From: an uncultured Bacteroidales bacterium
Lineage (GTDB): Bacteria > Bacteroidota > Bacteroidia > Bacteroidales > Muribaculaceae
NCBI GenBank assembly: GCA_947177325.1
Contig: CAMWUH010000121.1
Span: forward strand, 1 to 6,769
Direction: 5' to 3'
Length of the DNA: 6,769 nucleotides
This document shows, one piece after another, positions 6,205-6,769 of the stretch. Position 1 is the stretch's first letter; every line of letters begins with the position of its first letter. Below the pieces are notes generated by a model. The model saw only the letters and a program-made list of their open reading frames with translations. It did no database searches and was not told the origin of the DNA. The translations under genes and the position numbers were made by a program.

Positions 6205-6236
6205 TTTGGACGTTTCAAAAAAACTATCTACCTTTG
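6205..6236 (+). promoter_or_regulatory. Promoter of tRNA-Val
   Basis: TTTG (6205-6208), a 20-base spacer and TACCTTTG (6229-6236) exactly match the Bacteroidetes promoter consensus. Transcription would start about 10-15 bases before the tRNA 5' end, leaving a short leader for RNase P to remove. Confidence 0.85.
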
Positions 6237-6255
6237 CAGAGCCTTTCAGAGGAAA

Positions 6256-6330
6256 GGGCGTTTAGCTCAGCTGGTTCAGAGCATCTGCCTTACAAGCAGA
6301 GGGTCGGCGGTTCGAATCCGTCAACGCCCA
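6256..6330 (+). tRNA. tRNA-Val (anticodon UAC)
   Basis: The 75-base gene folds as a standard cloverleaf. The acceptor stem is GGGCGTT (6256-6262) with AACGCCC (6323-6329) and discriminator A6330. The D-arm has the usual AGCTCAGCTGGT. The anticodon stem TCTGC/GCAGA encloses loop CTTACAA with anticodon TAC at 6291-6293. The T-loop is GGTTCGAATCC. UAC reads valine codons, mainly GUA and GUG. The CCA end is not encoded (ACTT follows), so it is added after transcription, as is common in Bacteroidetes. It is a single-gene unit with its own promoter and terminator. Its anticodon does not make it a queuosine target (Tgt acts on GUN anticodons), so it has no direct link to the que genes. Confidence 0.97.
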
Positions 6331-6337
6331 CTTACCA

Positions 6338-6373
6338 AAAGAAGCAATCGACACGCCAGTCGGTTGCTTCTTT
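6338..6373 (+). terminator. Intrinsic terminator of tRNA-Val
   Basis: GAAGCAATCGAC (6341-6352) pairs with GTCGGTTGCTTC (6359-6370) around a 6-base loop, a 12-bp stem with one T-G wobble. AAA before and TTT after (6371-6373) extend it, giving a stem usable in either direction. It lies 7 bases after the tRNA. Confidence 0.9.
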
Positions 6374-6408
6374 CGTTATCGGGGGAAAATAGCGAGGGAG
6401 ACTCATAA

Positions 6409-6459
6409 GGAGTCAGTAGCAAAACCCGGTTGAAATGTTAAAAACCGAGTAAAAAATTT
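6409..6459 (+). repeat. Truncated head of the structured repeat, copy C
   Basis: These 51 bases match the first 51 bases of copy A (5921-5971) at about 47 positions, then stop exactly where the complete copy B begins. The rest of the unit is absent. This looks like a tandem partial duplication, or an older copy cut short by arrival of copy B. Confidence 0.8.
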
Positions 6460-6685
6460 GGGGTCAGTCGCAAGACCCGGTTGAAACATTAAAAAACCGA
6501 GTAAAGAACTTGTCTTCACATTGAGCTGCGCAGCAGCGACGTTTATGCCAAACCTTGGACGCAGTCCGAGGTCGTGAAGTCGAAGGAGCCGATGAGTCCA
6601 CGCTGAAAGTGTGGACGATGTTGTGCGAACAAAGAATATCTACCGGTTTCTTTCATTTTTAACAACTGCTTTTTTACATTGACCC
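6460..6685 (+). repeat. MITE-like structured repeat, copy B
   Basis: This is the second complete copy of the 226-base unit, in the same orientation as copy A and on the other side of tRNA-Val. It begins GGGGTCA and ends TGACCC, having lost the last C of the inverted repeat. The palindrome (6525-6534), the 9-bp stem with GAA loop (6596-6616) and the right-hand segment are conserved. The stretch 6572-6595 between the hairpins is much more diverged (about 10 differences in 24 bases). No flanking target duplication is visible, because the left neighbour is the truncated copy C. Confidence 0.8.
6553..6571 (+). other. Covarying hairpin in repeat copy B
   Basis: CCTTGGAC pairs with GTCCGAGG around the same GCA loop as copy A. 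The changed pairs are A6559-T6565 (G-C in copy A) and C6560-G6564 (T-A in copy A). Confidence 0.75.
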
Positions 6686-6689
6686 GGAA

Positions 6690-6736
6690 AACCCCGCGAT
6701 ACGCGAGGACCGTCAGGCCCGAGTCTTCGTGGGGTT
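6690..6736. other. Stem-loop in the right-hand tail
   Basis: AACCCCGCGA (6690-6699) can pair with TCGTGGGGTT (6727-6736), ten pairs with one G-T wobble, around a 27-base loop. A second small hairpin, TTCGG/CCGAA (6735-6748), overlaps its end. It lies just outside repeat copy B and close to the window edge, so it may belong to a neighbouring element that is not visible here. I see no gene in 6686-6769. Confidence 0.4.
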
Positions 6737-6769
6737 CGGCAAGCCGAAAAGAGCAAATCAACCTCGTAG

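Noticed and set aside
6003..6218. Minus-strand 71-residue open frame across repeat copy A, with GRYSLFAQHRPHFQRGL shared with copy B.
   Set aside because: The shared peptide reflects repeat DNA identity. Differences between copies preserve base pairing rather than amino acids, and the start lies in the tRNA promoter region.
6192..6408. Two overlapping plus-strand open frames (66 and 70 residues).
   Set aside because: They run straight through the tRNA-Val gene and its terminator, which explain the sequence fully.
6590..6622. Hammerhead-ribozyme-like pattern in repeat copy B: CCGATGA, a stem with GAA loop, then GATG.
   Set aside because: The invariant U of CUGAUGA is C and the final core GAA is GAT. 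Copy A lacks the CUGANGA core (GCGTTGA), and no matching cleavage-site stems were found.
6543..6761. Minus-strand 72-residue open frame across repeat copy B.
   Set aside because: It is the same repeat shadow with an unrelated N-terminal extension from the flank and no start signal.

Overview
The window looks like a chromosomal segment from a Bacteroidales bacterium, most likely of the Muribaculaceae/Prevotella type. Three lines of evidence support this. Three separate promoters match the Bacteroidetes consensus (TTG/TTTG, 20 bases, TAnnTTTG). Start codons lack clear Shine-Dalgarno sequences. The secreted protein ends in a Bacteroidales-style C-terminal tail (YNLQGVRV...GLYIVRQG...). Family-level placement is inference.

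Bases 49-3881 (minus strand) hold one apparent operon read from a promoter near 3943-3974. In transcription order it carries a secreted C69-family dipeptidase, queF (preQ0 to preQ1), a small inserted cassette, queC (7-carboxy-7-deazaguanine to preQ0), and a B3/B4-domain protein related to the editing region of the phenylalanyl-tRNA synthetase beta subunit. The gaps are 15, 4 and 6 bases where they can be judged, so translational coupling is likely. QueC and QueF supply successive steps of queuosine precursor synthesis; queD, queE and tgt must lie elsewhere.

The cassette between queF and queC (about 1431-1752) is AT-rich and compact. It holds the wreck of a zeta-toxin-like P-loop kinase gene, with the first 22 or so codons including Walker A joined in frame to the last 15 or so. 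A 72-residue unknown gene overlaps its end by 14 bases. The cassette is bracketed by a 35-bp direct repeat (34/35 identical) made of the last nine codons, stop codon and next five bases of queF. It therefore appears to have entered at the 3' end of queF while leaving queF intact.

Bases 3882-4207 are a divergent intergenic region with two outward promoters, a 9-bp inverted repeat and a short imperfect direct repeat. Bases 4208-5806 (plus strand) encode a 532-residue exported protein with two related internal units and a C-terminal sorting-like tail, followed by a strong intrinsic terminator.

Bases 5807-6769 hold no convincing protein gene. They carry a complete tRNA-Val(UAC) unit with promoter and terminator, flanked by two same-orientation copies (about 226 bp, roughly 88% identical) of a MITE-like repeat, plus a 51-base truncated third copy. 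The repeat has imperfect terminal inverted repeats starting GGGGTCA and several hairpins. One hairpin shows two compensatory base-pair changes between copies, which argues for selection on, or formation through, a folded structure rather than a protein. I do not recognise this repeat family.
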